A DNA stretch of 64,000 bases from Aquatica leii (lineage: Eukaryota; Arthropoda; Insecta; Coleoptera; Lampyridae), in contig CM069432.1 in the NCBI GenBank assembly GCA_035610365.1, positions 80,356,520 to 80,420,519 of the forward strand, written 5' to 3'. Numbering within the stretch: the stretch's first letter is position 1; every line of letters begins with the position of its first letter. Below are positions 45,830-57,144 of this stretch, piece by piece. The notes beneath the pieces are model-generated. The model ran no database searches. It had not been told where the DNA came from and saw nothing but the letters and a program-made list of their open reading frames with translations. The position numbers and the translations under genes were made by a program.

Positions 45830-47166
45830 ATTTTTAAATTTTTAAATAAAACACCCTGTAACTCAGTAAGAAGACACTTTCTCTAAGTGATTTTTGAGTA
45901 AAATCTTAATATTTTAAGCTTAGAATTCTACAGATAAAACATTTAAAATTATTAATAAGGCACTATGTAATAAATCTGTGACAAATAACAGATGAGGTAG
46001 AAACTTGAAAAACTTGATACGTGTTAATCTTCTAATTATAAAATTCTACTACACTTAACCGGCTTAGTTTGAAAAAATAAACTTTTCAGTCGATTGTGCT
46101 ACCTATAAAATGTATCAAACAGAACGAAACATCAAAAACTTGTGTTGTGATGAGCTTATAGTCGTTGCCAGGAAAGAAGATCCATAATTAAGTAAAAACT
46201 CAAATCTAATCAGTTACTTTAAAACGTATTTGCTAGTTCAAAGCTAAAATTTACTAAACAATCTTATTTTGACAATGCTAATTCTAAATTGTAACCTATA
46301 AAATAACTTTTTGTTGACAAAAGCGTTAGTACGACTGTTGCAAAACGTATTTAGAAAAATTTTATACCACTACTAATTTAGATTTAAACGCTGATTTTTA
46401 ATCAAATAGCTATTAATTTGTAATCAACTGTACAAAAGTTTAATCTTTTATGCCACATAATATAGGTATAAATATTGAAACAAGGTATTGCATTTAACTT
46501 AAAAATAAAATTCAATTTAGACATTTAAATAAGTTTTAATTATTAAAAATCAATCATTTAAATAAAAACTTTTTGTAAGTAAACATTGAAAATTGTTGTT
46601 ATTGAAGTTATAATTACAATATCTATTTAAGTATCTATATAGCTATATCTACACATTAGCAAAAAGTAGTTAATTGCTGTTTATTAATGCCATTTATTAG
46701 TAGGTATGAAGTACGTAAATTAAAATAATATTAAAAGATTTAATATTTTTGAACATGTTTAAGTTTAAAAGCATTTTTATTATATACATGGCAGTGTAAT
46801 AGTTATTGAACACACCGTTTCAATAATTTTAACTGTTTAATGTTTGATGTGTAAATCTAGTAACTTTTAATACAAAAATTAATAATTATCTAAAACTATA
46901 AAATCATTTTAAAGTTAATTACTTACAAATAAAATTTTATAAAATTTTATTTAAAATTAAGTTTTATATGGTTTTATATAAGACTACTGTTTACAAATTT
47001 TTGTTTAGATTTGCGAAACTAGAAATTTAATGTATCTGCCATTAAATATATCAAAATTAGATTAACTTGTTAGAATAAGTAAAATATTACACACGTTACC
47101 AGTAACGTCTAGATTGCTACAATAAATAAAACAAAGGTAAAACGTGCACCTGACGTATAAGTATAA
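45830..47166. other. Unassigned AT-rich sequence
   Basis: No genes or repeats recognised. Confidence 0.45.
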
Positions 47167-47466
47167 CAAAATTGCATTTGCGGCGAGCTGTACCTTAAGA
47201 ATCGCGTTGAATGCTTCAGCAAACTTAACAAACTAGAGGGAAAGGAAAGCTGCGTTGATCTACTTTGGATAAGGTTAGCGTGTGCAAATTCCCAAGCCGT
47301 TGGAATCCTTTATACCCTGATTAAAGCCACCTGCTGGCCACAACAGCCTTTCTATTCTCAACACTATGTAACGAAGCATTTTGCGCTCTGTTTAATTGCT
47401 TTAATATATCGCTACATAAAAAGAACAATACATTATGTTAAGAAATTAAGTACTAGCGTCAAATAA
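47167..47466 (+). pseudogene. Open frame of 99 codons, possible LINE endonuclease relic
   Basis: No internal methionine, so it is not an independent gene. The frame is open between TAA at 47164 and TAA at 47464, in a patch less AT-rich than its flanks. The block ESCVDLLWIRLACANSQAVG followed by ILY resembles the LW-x-x-I/L-x-(10)-VG-x-x-Y strand pair of LINE endonucleases. That is the only similarity I can offer; it could equally be a host exon. Confidence 0.3.
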
Positions 47467-47469
47467 ATA

Positions 47470-48673
47470 TTTGACAAATAAGTTTTAAATTAGGGTTAAA
47501 TAAATGGTTTAACAGTTAAGTAATCTAAATTATTTCATAACATATACGTAAACGATGTTAATATAATATTCGATAACAGAGTGTTACGTTACAAAAGCGA
47601 ATAGATCAAAAGATCAAAAAACACCTCGAGCATTCTATACAAAAAAAAAATAACAACCATTTTATACTTTGAAAATCGGTAAATGTTATTGAGCTTAAAC
47701 GTATGTTGTTCTCTGACATACGATAGAATTCTTATGTCTTAAAATAAGAATCAAACTGATAACATAAATCGGAATCTATCGAGGTCTATTGAAAACGCAT
47801 CTTCAAATTGGAAACTTTGTGTATAAAACGTACATTTTCCTTTTGTAACTTTGACATTACTTTTAAATTGTTTGTAGAAAATTTTATATAATACTTGTTA
47901 AACATATTTTTGTATGATTTCTCATGCTTCACTATTTTACACAAAACAATAAACAACATTAATTGCGTATTTGTAAATAAATTGTTGTTGTTTCTTTATT
48001 TAATTTTAGTTTTAAACACGCTCAAAGTGTGTAGAAATCAAATTGATATGTAACTAAGTTCTAAAGAAATACGTTTTAAAATAACCGGGCCTCATAGACT
48101 TGCTTATTAAAACTCATTACAAAATGCGACAAAACGATTTTTTAAAATACATTCTAGACCTTATTCTACAAAAAAACAAATCGTTATTTTATAACAAAAA
48201 ACCAACAGTTAAAAGTCTATTAAAAATTGTTTATGCAATCCGTAGTGCATATTTTTATACGGTTTTTATTATAGTATCTATTATTTTTTCATTTAATACA
48301 TGCCATTTTGCTTTTACGATTGATTTTTCAGTTGTTTGAGTTGCAGGTAGATCAGAGATACTTACCAAAAATTTTTTTATACATTCCACAATATGTCATA
48401 TGTTAGACCCCCTAAATGTAGTAACAAATTTATTTAATCTGTTTGTACATGTTTAATGAAACACACCGGTACAAACATAGCTTAACCCTAGTTTATGCAT
48501 CTAGTTTGAGTATAATGTAAGTTGTAACTGCAACTTGTTTCAACCAACATTATTCGATGCGATTTGTTTGCATGAACATATTACCGCACAATACGCGACA
48601 GAATTTCGACATGCGCAAACCAGTTTGCGCATACGTTAATATACGTGTAGCTCAACAATTTGTTTAGGCAAAC
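47470..48673. other. Unassigned AT-rich sequence
   Basis: The plus-strand frame 48100-48339 is low-complexity and hydrophobic at its end but not recognised. A 22-base palindrome, ATGCGCAAAC-CA-GTTTGCGCAT, lies at 48611-48632. Confidence 0.4.
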
Positions 48674-48676
48674 TAA
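48674..48676. repeat. Harbinger target-site duplication, left (TAA)
   Basis: TAA directly before the left terminal inverted repeat; the partner is 51755-51757. Confidence 0.75.
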
Positions 48677-49079
48677 AGCCCTGGTCACACTACTAGTCAG
48701 TTTGATCAAACTGACTAATTAGTCTGTCGTTGTGACGTCACGCATTAACAGTTTGACAAAATCGTCAAATAAAGCGGCCACACTATACTTGCCAATTTAG
48801 TCAAACAATGAGGTTAGGTGAATAAGAAATTTATCCAAATTTCCCGCCTACTTTCAACCTGTGCACGCACATGAAAAACGTTTATTGTTATTTTACTTCA
48901 ATATATTTATTTCCTTTATTCGTTACTTTGTATTTATTTGTGTCAGTTATTGTTTGTAGGATAAGTAATCTCCGATTTCCACGTTATTATATTATTAGAT
49001 ATGAATAGAAATTTGCAACATGCAAAAGAATTCTAATTGTTTCCTACATTATAGGTATAGGCGAAAGGGGTTTTATAAA

Positions 49080-50907
49080 ATGAACAACAAAAAATTAGTA
49101 TTATTACTATCATTAACCGGACTAACCGTGCTAACATTAAAAACCATTGTGAAACGCAAAACGAGACGCATGTGGGCTCGACCTTAGTTACTTAAGCGAA
49201 ATAAAGGCATTGGACGAGGTGTGCTAGCTATGATGAGGAATGAATTAAAAAGCGATGATGCTAGTAGCTACAAAAATTTTTTACGAATGGACTCGACAAC
49301 TTTTGAGAATCTGCTAGGATTAATATTCGTAAGCATCGAAAAGCAGAACACCATTCTCAGAAACTGTATTTCTGCTGAAGACAGGTACTTATGACTATGT
49401 GACAAATAATTAAAAATTAACGAAAAAACAAAACTTGTGTATTGCAGATTAATGGTCACTCTTCGTTATTTAGCGACAGGTGAAACTTTAAGAAGTTTAA
49501 CTTTTGCAACACGCATTGCCCATAACACTTTAAGCATGATTATCAATGAAGTCGTTAATGCCATTGTTTCACACTTGGAAAACGAATATTTAAAAGTGAG
49601 TATAAAATTAATACTAAAGTTCTGTGAACACAAAATAGTACAAATAGAATACAATTTTTGCATAGTATTGTACGTATTAAATAGTCTTGCTCAATATTAT
49701 AAAAAGATGGTATCATGACACTGTTAATAGTAATAGTGACATTGTAACATACGAAATTGTGTGTGATTACAAACATTAAATAAAACGTCAATATGAAAAA
49801 ACATTTAATTTTCATCCTCTTCTTAATAATTCATAATTGTTCTTAAAATCTCTCTTTTACATTTAGTGCGTAAGAGGGGATTATTTATGCCCTGCAATTC
49901 AGTAGATACAAACTTCGAAAATACCTCCCAAGGCTCATCTTCTTTTGCAGATGTTGTTGACTCTATTGCCGAAGTTATTTTATTTAGTACGGGCGTAGCT
50001 ACATTATCGCTGTCTACTTTTCTTTTTTTATGGGTTTATTATATATACCATTGTTTTTAGTGCTGCCATTACTATTTTCTGTGTTGCTTGTGTCTACCTA
50101 AAAGCATAAATAATATGAATTAATATTTTGCAGGCACCTCAAACACAAGCAGAGTGGGAAATAATTGCCGACAATTTTTATAATTATTGGATATTTCCAA
50201 ACTGTTTAGGCGCCATTGATGGAAAACATATTACATTTAGATCGCCTAGAGAAGAGGGATCTTTTTATCATAATTATAAAGGGACTGATAGCATAGTTCT
50301 TATGGCAGTTGTAGATGCAAATTATAAATTTTTGATCGTGGATATAGGGCGGAATGGGCGCATCAGTGATGGAGGGATTTTTCAACGTAGTGCTATATCG
50401 TATGCTATAACACACAACACACTACAATTTCCTCCTCCCAAGTATTTACCAGGTCATGACAAAGAAGCTCCCTATGTTTTTGTTGCTGATGACGCTTTTC
50501 CATTAAAAGAAAGAATAATGAAGCCATTTAAATTGCATGGACTTACAAATCATCAGCGTATATTTAATTATAGAATATGTCGAGCCAAACGAGTTGCCGA
50601 AAATGCTTTTGGAATTTTAATCAATAGATTTCGAATTTTGTTAAATACAATGAATGTTAAAGTGGAAAAAGTTGAACTAATAACTAGAGTTTGTTGTATA
50701 TTGCATAATTATTTAATTTCTTTATCACCAGTCTACAAAGATAGCATAGAAGAAAGTCATTTATGCTAATTTGAAAATTTAAAACAGCAAGGGGGCAATC
50801 GAACTGCTAAATCTCCATTAGAAATTCGTCTTGAATTTCAGAATTATTTCATAACCACAGGAGCTGTGCCTTGGCAACAAGAATCGGTTGCAAACAATAT
50901 TATGTAA
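49080..50907 (+). pseudogene. PIF/Harbinger (HARBI1-like) transposase, three exons, two premature stops
   Basis: Exons by splice signals and frame: 49080-49384, 49448-49595 and 50134-50907, joined by GT-AG introns. Exon 1 includes the RRMWARP...LLKRNKGIG region, where TAG (49194-49196 area) replaces a conserved tryptophan, and FLRMDSTTFENLLGL. Exon 2 gives VTLRYLATGETLRSL, a helix-turn-helix-like part. Exon 3 has the catalytic core: CLGAIDGKHI (first Asp), YVFVADDAFPL (second Asp) and RVAENAFGIL (Glu), plus SFYHNYKGTDSIVLMAV. A TAA at 50767-50769 interrupts the same frame, which continues to ITTGAVPWQ, the usual C-terminus, and stops at 50905-50907. All catalytic residues survive; the stops make it non-autonomous unless read through. 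Confidence 0.9.
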
Positions 50908-50967
50908 TTAACCATGAAATTAAAGAAATTGTAACTTTTTGCATAAAATTAAAACAATCGTACTTAC

Positions 50968-51470
50968 ATTTTCAATTTCTGGTGAAGGTTCATCTTCACA
51001 TTTATCCTCTACCTCTTCTTCGTTCATTTCAATTGTTTCTGCCCAAGAGCTGCAACCAGCCTGTTGGGGCAAGTTCGAAAAACTTGATCGTGCTACAGAT
51101 TGGTCTTGTAAAAATAACATATCTTTAAAACACCACATATTTATTTTTACAACTTCTGCCCCTGCCCCCGATGGTATGCTTCTTAATTTTACCTCTTTGT
51201 TAAACTGAGTGCGTAATGAATTAAATTTTGTTTTAACCTCATTCACTACAGTACAACAAGAAATTATAGAATATTGCATTATACTAAATGAGATTTAATT
51301 ATCATACCTGTCGTGCTAGGCCGTAGCTCTTTTAACTCGTTAACGATGACTTCAAGTGCTTGATGCCTTGCATTTTTATTGTGGTAGCGAGGATCCTTAA
51401 CTACCCACAAAACCTGATGATTTTGGTATAAATCAATCAATTTTAAAACTTCTTCTTTCTTCCAGGACAT
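50968..51470 (-). CDS. MADF-domain DNA-binding protein of the Harbinger element
   Basis: The partner protein that helps PIF/Harbinger transposase enter the nucleus and bind element ends. Exon 1 (51470-51308) starts MSWKKEEVLKLIDLYQNHQV and contains PRYHNKNARHQAL, the first half of a MADF (Myb/SANT-like) domain. A consensus donor (CAG/GTATGAT) and acceptor (51247-51246) remove about 62 bases, joining to VNEVKTKFNSLRTQFNKEVK, the domain's last helix, in frame. Exon 2 goes on through a linker and an acidic stretch (EEEVEDKCEDEPSPEIENV) to a donor GTAAGT at 50967. A third exon was not located with confidence. No stop interrupts exons 1-2, so this gene may be more intact than the transposase. Confidence 0.8.
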
Positions 51471-51754
51471 TATAAGAAAAAACTAAATTCGATGTAGTCA
51501 CGTTGCTTCGACAACTCGAATTTTCTAGGTTATGTTCTTGTTCAGTTTGTTGGTTTTGTCAACATAGATTATATTGTTTTGCCGCGATTTTTGTTTTAAA
51601 ATTCACCAATCAGATTTCTGGTTTGGTCAAACTGTTTTATGAAAATAGAAACGTTTCTAAAAATTAGAGAATTTGACCAAATTACATTGATGACGTCATT
51701 AAAACAGACTAGTTAGTCAGTTTGATCAAACTGACTAGTAGTGTGACCAGGGCT

Positions 51755-51757
51755 TAA
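51755..51757. repeat. Harbinger target-site duplication, right (TAA)
   Basis: TAA directly after the right terminal inverted repeat. Confidence 0.75.
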
Positions 51758-51759
51758 GC

Positions 51760-52435
51760 ATGCAAACCTGACTTGTAGAATCGGCAGAGTTTTATTTTAA
51801 GTCGCTACTTGTATTGCTACAACGTGTAATAAACGATTTTATTGATTGCTGGTTATTATATACAGTTAAAAATGAGTGATCTAAGAAATTATTCGAAACA
51901 GTTTATATCCAAATTTCTTGATTTTTGCCTTGTCTCCAAAAAATTAAAAGCAAAGAGCACAGCAATAAACATTTACGAAATAGTGCGTATAAAAAAATGA
52001 TTGACAAATAAAAAAAAACAGACAAAGATAAAGACATAGTAGTAAAATAAATAAATAAAACATTTGTCGTATTTCAACTTATTGCTCTTTACTACATACC
52101 AAGATATAGCTAAAGATGATAAAAACAATATAGACTACTCTGATAAACTCAATGAAACTCCAAATTACCATGAGAACACTAGTGAGGTATATAAATGTTT
52201 AATTCTGTAATTTTGACATTAACTAAATATTAAATGCATGAATAATAAGAAAATCTTATATTTTACTTATTATATAAATATAATCAATACATTTGATTAT
52301 GTCATCATGTCTTGCCACAATACTTTTCCATCAGTATTCAAAAAGTGTTTGAAATGTTCCCTTTTTAGCATTAAATCATAGTGTCTATTGTAATTTTTTT
52401 TATAGTGGTACTAATTATTCGACATTTTTTCTTTA
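51760..52435. other. Unassigned AT-rich sequence
   Basis: Nothing recognised between the two Harbinger copies. Confidence 0.45.
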
Positions 52436-52439
52436 ATCA

Positions 52440-52905
52440 CCTTTGGTTCCATTTTCAGTATCTTCAATATCAAAACTGTTAAGTGGAGAGCACGTTGTTC
52501 TAGAATTTCTATGCAAAAAATTATGCAAGACAGAAGAATATCTTTAATAATTTTGGGTTTTGCATTTATTGCTGTATTAAAAATTTAAAATTTTGTCGCC
52601 AAGATTCCAAAAGTATTTTAAATTATTCTTTTCGCACGACTTAGACAATAATTAAAATTACATTCTTCTCTACTCAGATTATTTTTAGAAAACGGTTTTA
52701 TGTTTTTGGGAGGCCAGTCGCATCATCCGGTACAAAAACATATGGAATTGGAGTTTTATTATGGCATGTAATTAACGACTGTTCTGTTGGAAGATTAAGC
52801 GCAAGTGATTGTAATTTATTGTAAAATTTGGTATTTTCAAGAGAAATGATATTTATTACACAACATAAGAATAATATTAATTTCAACACTGATACTAACA
52901 ACCTT
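52440..52905 (-). pseudogene. Second PIF/Harbinger transposase fragment, decayed
   Basis: Minus strand: NTKFYNKLQSLALNLP, then TPIPYVFVPDDATGLPK (second catalytic Asp block, normally VADDAFPL), then NNLSREECNFNYCLSRAKRI, then NTFGILATKF. In the last block the codon that should be the catalytic glutamate is TAA (about 52620). The first part of the gene and any terminal repeats are absent. It is a different, much older family member than the 48.7-51.8 kb element, judging by sequence (NLSREE versus LTNHQ in the same position). Confidence 0.75.
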
Positions 52906-52909
52906 AGTA

Positions 52910-53255
52910 CAGTTTATAATAACCTTATCTCAAAAATTTCCTAGACCTTGGGTATGTTTTAGGTTATCTTTTCATTGCTCATTTATATCACACGACCATA
53001 AAATTGTAATGTTAGTTAGTTTAATTTAGTTTGTAGTGGTTTTTCGTGTATTTTTACATTAATTGTTTTTCGTTATTTATTAATTTTTGTATTAAATGGC
53101 GTTGTTTGCGAACCATTCTACTGTGTATTTGTTTTCCGTAAGTAATCATCTATAATTATCAAACAGCATTTATAATAAGTAGAAGATACATTTGTAGCTC
53201 TCACCGAATTGTAACTGCCTCTTTACTTATGTTGTTTTGTTTTTAATAAATTCAG
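52910..53255. other. Unassigned sequence
   Basis: A stretch ending TTTTCCGTAAGT (donor at about 53138) contains an ATG-initiated 14-codon frame; it could be a chance splice signal. Nothing else recognised. Confidence 0.3.
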
Positions 53256-53259
53256 TTGG

Positions 53260-53292
53260 CTTGAAGAAGTGAACACAAACGTTCCACGAAAC
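53260..53292 (+). ncRNA. Hammerhead-ribozyme-like core (CTTGAAGA variant)
   Basis: CTTGAAGA (53260-53267), stem GTGAAC (53269-53274) with GTTCCAC (53281-53287, one bulged C) around an ACAAAC loop, then GAAAC (53288-53292). The box is one inserted and one changed base away from CTGATGA. The following 50 bases (ACTTTTTATAGCCTCTC) align with those after the 14.36-kb motif. Confidence 0.45.
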
Positions 53293-53399
53293 GTCGCCGT
53301 CGCCTTAAGAAAACTTATAAAGTACTTTTTATAGCCTCTCCTACAAAATAAAGGGTTTACCGATCTTAGTTTAATCAAGCGTTAGGAGGTCTAAAACGC

Positions 53400-56300
53400 T
53401 TTTCTTCTTTAACATTAACTGTATAAATTTTTCAAACTATCGATTTGCATGTTAATAAACAAAATTAAAATAAGTTATCAAATTACTTGATCTTATGCTT
53501 AGAAAAAAATTGTAACTGATATAATTTCAGACGCATAATCATAATTCTAAAGTTCAAATATAGTAATTTCTTAAGAAAATTATTGAACTGGAGATTTGTG
53601 GATCTACGCAATTAGGCAATTATCAACTTTATTAGTGTAAAGGAAGGAACTTTTTTTAGATTATAGCTAAATTAGTAAAAAAATTATGAAATTCGTTAAT
53701 AATATGCAACATTTTAAACGAAATATATTAAAAAACAATAATTTAACATTTGAATTTTATCAAAATAGATTTTTTATAAGCATACTAAGAAAAAATTAAT
53801 CGGGGTGTCAATGTATAAATTTCTTTAATACTGTTCTATTTATATTGTGTACATACCTGTGAAATGTAATTTCTAATAATACCTTCTTATTTTCACTTTT
53901 TCTACTATTACAACTATATAAAACACACAAAACCATTATGTTTTAAATGTTTTTAATTACAAACTAAAAAAACATATCAGGAAACACAAAAATCACTATA
54001 AAACTTTGAAAAAGGGCAACTACTAACATTTGACATTAGAATGACACTAATGTATCATCAATATGGTGATAGTGGTGCCGTTTTAGAATAGAAAACGCGG
54101 CCTCCTTATATTATAACTCAATGTCTAAAATAAATAATTCAGCCAACAAATTTAAATACGAATATTGACTCCTTTTCTTTTACCATTTGTTTGACCACCG
54201 CGTTTCGGTTTATCAAGTGTCAGTTGTCCTATAATGATAATAGCCTCAATTTTTTTTGTTTTGATTCAATTTTGCAGATATCATGTTTTCACGTTTAAGT
54301 GCACAACTTCTTAGCGTTCAAACACAGAAATGTATACATACGTTTAGCCTACCCCAAGTAGCACAAAACATATTACCAATCTTGTACCATCATTTTTCCT
54401 ATATATTATATTGGCGAAACATTTTATCGCATTTCAAACACATTTTGTATATAAGATTAATATTGGAAGGACAATGTAAGAACAACGGCATTGGTAAGAT
54501 ATACGGTAGACATTCTTTATGTAAGGTTGAAAACCACTCGCAAAGCAATATTTAACCAACGTAGGATCGGCAAGTAACACACAATATTGGAAATACAAGA
54601 TTTAGTAAATATATAACCAAAATAAGGTTTTCAATGTAGAATTCATACTCAAAGCCAATATGTATTGAATATGTTCATTACAGCCGTGATCGCTGTCGTC
54701 AGTGAGGCAGGAATAACTGCCGTTATTAATTTCCGTTACTAGTGTTCTTTTATTTTGTTTCTTAAATTGTTTAATCAAAATTATTTTCTATGTTATTTCC
54801 AACATTTACATGTCAGTATTTTACCATCTTATCAATGAGGTGTGTGTGGATAATAATAATAATCTATGATGTTTATCGAGAATGTTTCGCTCAGTAATCG
54901 TTAACAAAAATCAAAAGTTATTTTTACAATTTATTTTTGTATTTTTATTTGAAACGAACAACGAAAACTTTTTAGGTACAAGAACCAGTTTTGATAGGAC
55001 CGTTTAAGTAATAATTATTAAGATATAATTGTATAAATGTATACTTATATGTGTTTATGTAAGAACACATGATTTTTTTAAACTTAGGACTTAATTTGTT
55101 TAAGCATTTGCAATTGAACATGAAGGAAAATATTTTATATTTTAAGTATATGTTTACGCTCATTCCGAATTTTTAATCAAATAAACATAATACAATACCT
55201 AGACAAAAATGTACTTTATTTTATCAATCTTAAGTATAATCAAATTTGTGTATTTCAATTGAAAAGCAAATATCAATAAATGGATTTATTTTTGTTTTTA
55301 GAATTTTTCTTAGAATGTTACTTTGGTCGGTGTAGGTATAACTTTTGTGCATTTAAAGCAAGCAGCCCGAAAAAGTATTGTATTAGATCCCTTTGTTAAG
55401 ATTCTAAGAAAATAATGGGTAATTTTACTGTAGATTGAAATATTCTTACATTTAATAAGATTTTAAATGTTTGTTGAACATATCTAGGTTCCCCATATCT
55501 ATTAAAATTGAATTGAAATATATTCAAATTAGAAAAATTAAGTGTCTTCAAGAAGTAACGAATATTTGTATAAATAAAAAATAATATTCAATAAAATTAA
55601 AATTTCTGTTGCATTATAAACTATAACAAATACACATATATACAATATTCATTTTTTTAACACTTTTTCAACCAATACAATCGAGAGCAGAATCATACAC
55701 ACTTTCTTTTAAATTTAAATTTGTTACACCTTTTTTTAACATAAAAATATTATTTTTGTAGGATTCTAAGTATTCTAATCATTTAATCAAAGGAAAACTA
55801 TTAGTATCAACTTTGTTCAAATATAAAACAAAAATTAATTTTTGATTATAAATATATAAGTTTTATACATGTATCTCTGTTTGTAGGTAAAATAAATCAT
55901 GTTATATATTATAATCGAATTAAGCAGTGTTTACTTCTAAACCTCTATTTTTTATTATATACTTGACCATGGCGCAGTTTATATTGAATTCAAGTAATTC
56001 ATTTTTTACATAAAAATAATGCAGTACAAGAACACGAAATACTGGCATGTTTTCCAGGTAAAATAATCCTACGTCGGCAAACTTGCAAGACCATAAACAT
56101 CGTTTTTAGCATAAATATTGGCGTCGTAAGATTTTTTTCCAGGAAACTTTATAATGCCACAGAATACCTGTGCTATGTGACAATGGACCGGATAATTTTC
56201 TATTGGGTAAAGTATGAATCATAAGACACCTCTTTGTGATTATGAGCTACTCCTGAGTTTGTAAAAAATCTGTCTTTATTTTGTATTCAAAACTGTGCAA

Positions 56301-56415
56301 GAAAGTTTCAATTTAGTTATTTATAAAAGTTCTTCTAGAAGATAAAAAGTAAGTACCAACTTTGCTTATTTAATTAGTACTAATATAAGTGTATAGTTTA
56401 TAGGAGTATGTCTGG
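53400..56415. other. Unassigned AT-rich sequence
   Basis: At 54.25 kb a TTCAATTTTGCAG acceptor precedes an ATG (54283) opening a 90-codon frame whose start, MFSRLSAQLLSVQTQ, resembles a mitochondrial presequence, but the rest is uninformative and the DNA is rich in CCAAT/ATTGG words shared with 57.2-57.65 kb. The minus-strand frame 54972-55163 is not recognised. Confidence 0.35.
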
Positions 56416-56417
56416 AC

Positions 56418-56590
56418 GACGTGAACCCTTTTCTTTTCTTTTTCATTTATGGACACTTTCCCTTTCTCTTCTATTCGCTTGTTTAAAATCTTTCTCTAAA
56501 ATAATCTTTTCTATGTACTTGCCCTTTAACATTTTCTCTAAGTTGTCACCCATTTGTCTCATATACCGCCCGTAAATCTTATGTCTGACT
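56418..56590 (-). pseudogene. LINE endonuclease fragment related to the 11.5-14 kb element
   Basis: Minus strand: YGRYMRQMGDNLEKMLKGK followed by YIEKIILEKDFKQANRRE. This aligns with YGRDMRMISEQIEKMVQRE and KQKIII plus GGDYN of the 12.7-12.9 kb endonuclease. The coding strand is purine-rich like its relative. About 50 codons with stops upstream; a dead relic. Confidence 0.55.
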
Positions 56591-56594
56591 ACTT

Positions 56595-56924
56595 GCTAAT
56601 AAAATATATTAATTTATGTTCTAAGAAAGCTGATTGTTTTTGTGTTATTTATTTAAAAAAAAACTTTAAAATGACAAGAGTAACCAATACGAAGACAAAA
56701 TAAAATTATCAATTAAGAAAAAAGCTAATCTTTAACTCTTAAATTATATTCAAAGTTTTGTTTTCTTGTATAGATACTTACATTACAAAAATTGAGTTGG
56801 TCGAAAATTAGTCATCCTTGTCAATAATTAAATTATATTTAGATACAATTTCATTGTAATTTTGGTAAATAATCATTTCTAGCATAGTTTTAATTAATAA
56901 ATTGATTCTTTTCTATTGTTTTAG
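56595..56924. other. AT-rich sequence, probably intronic
   Basis: No features other than the polypyrimidine tract and acceptor at its end. Confidence 0.35.
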
Positions 56925-57140
56925 AGGCTATCCGAAAAAGATTCCCTAGTGTCACCGACACAGAGCTAAGAGAAAGGATTGGAATGTTTTTATACACCGT
57001 TAAAGACCGAGACGGCGTAAGAAAAACACGGGGAAATTAAGATCAAATTAATAAGATTAACAATATTATAAATAAATTATCTATAGTAATGGAGTTATGT
57101 TAACATTTGTGTTTTTCAATAAAGCTATTTTTAATAAACT
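56925..57140 (+). CDS. Terminal coding exon of an unidentified gene, with 3' UTR
   Basis: A polypyrimidine acceptor (TTCTATTGTTTTAG, AG at 56923-56924) leads into an open frame starting at 56927 (AIRKRFPSVTDTELRERIG ...) of 37 codons to TAA at 57038-57040. Codon content is much less AT-rich than the flanks and the peptide is charged and helix-like, ending in basic residues (KDRDGVRKTRGN). AATAAA signals follow at 57118-57123 and 57133-57138. This is the best candidate host exon in the window. I could not name the family or find its upstream exons with confidence; they may lie within 53-56 kb or outside. Confidence 0.5.
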
Positions 57141-57144
57141 GTGT

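Larger units (their letters stand above)
48677..51754 (+). mobile_element. PIF/Harbinger DNA transposon, 3078 bp, two genes
   Basis: Terminal inverted repeats begin AGCCCTGGTCACACTACTAG on both ends and match without a gap for at least 44 bases, continuing with a few mismatches. Inside each end is a palindrome built from GTCAGTTTGATCAAACTGAC. TAA trinucleotides flank the element, the usual PIF/Harbinger target. It carries the two standard genes in convergent orientation: a DDE transposase (plus) and a MADF-type DNA-binding protein (minus). The ends are far better preserved than other elements here, so it is one of the youngest insertions, but the transposase has two in-frame stops. Confidence 0.95.

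Noticed and set aside
49266-49815. Minus-strand open frames under the Harbinger transposase
   Set aside because: Antisense shadows of exons 1 and 2 and of the second intron.
50939-51208. Plus-strand 89-aa Ser-rich open frame
   Set aside because: Antisense of the MADF-domain gene, which has matching splice sites and motifs.
56071-56215. Minus-strand 47-codon frame of protein-like appearance
   Set aside because: No family match, no start, no clear splice sites; length is within chance.
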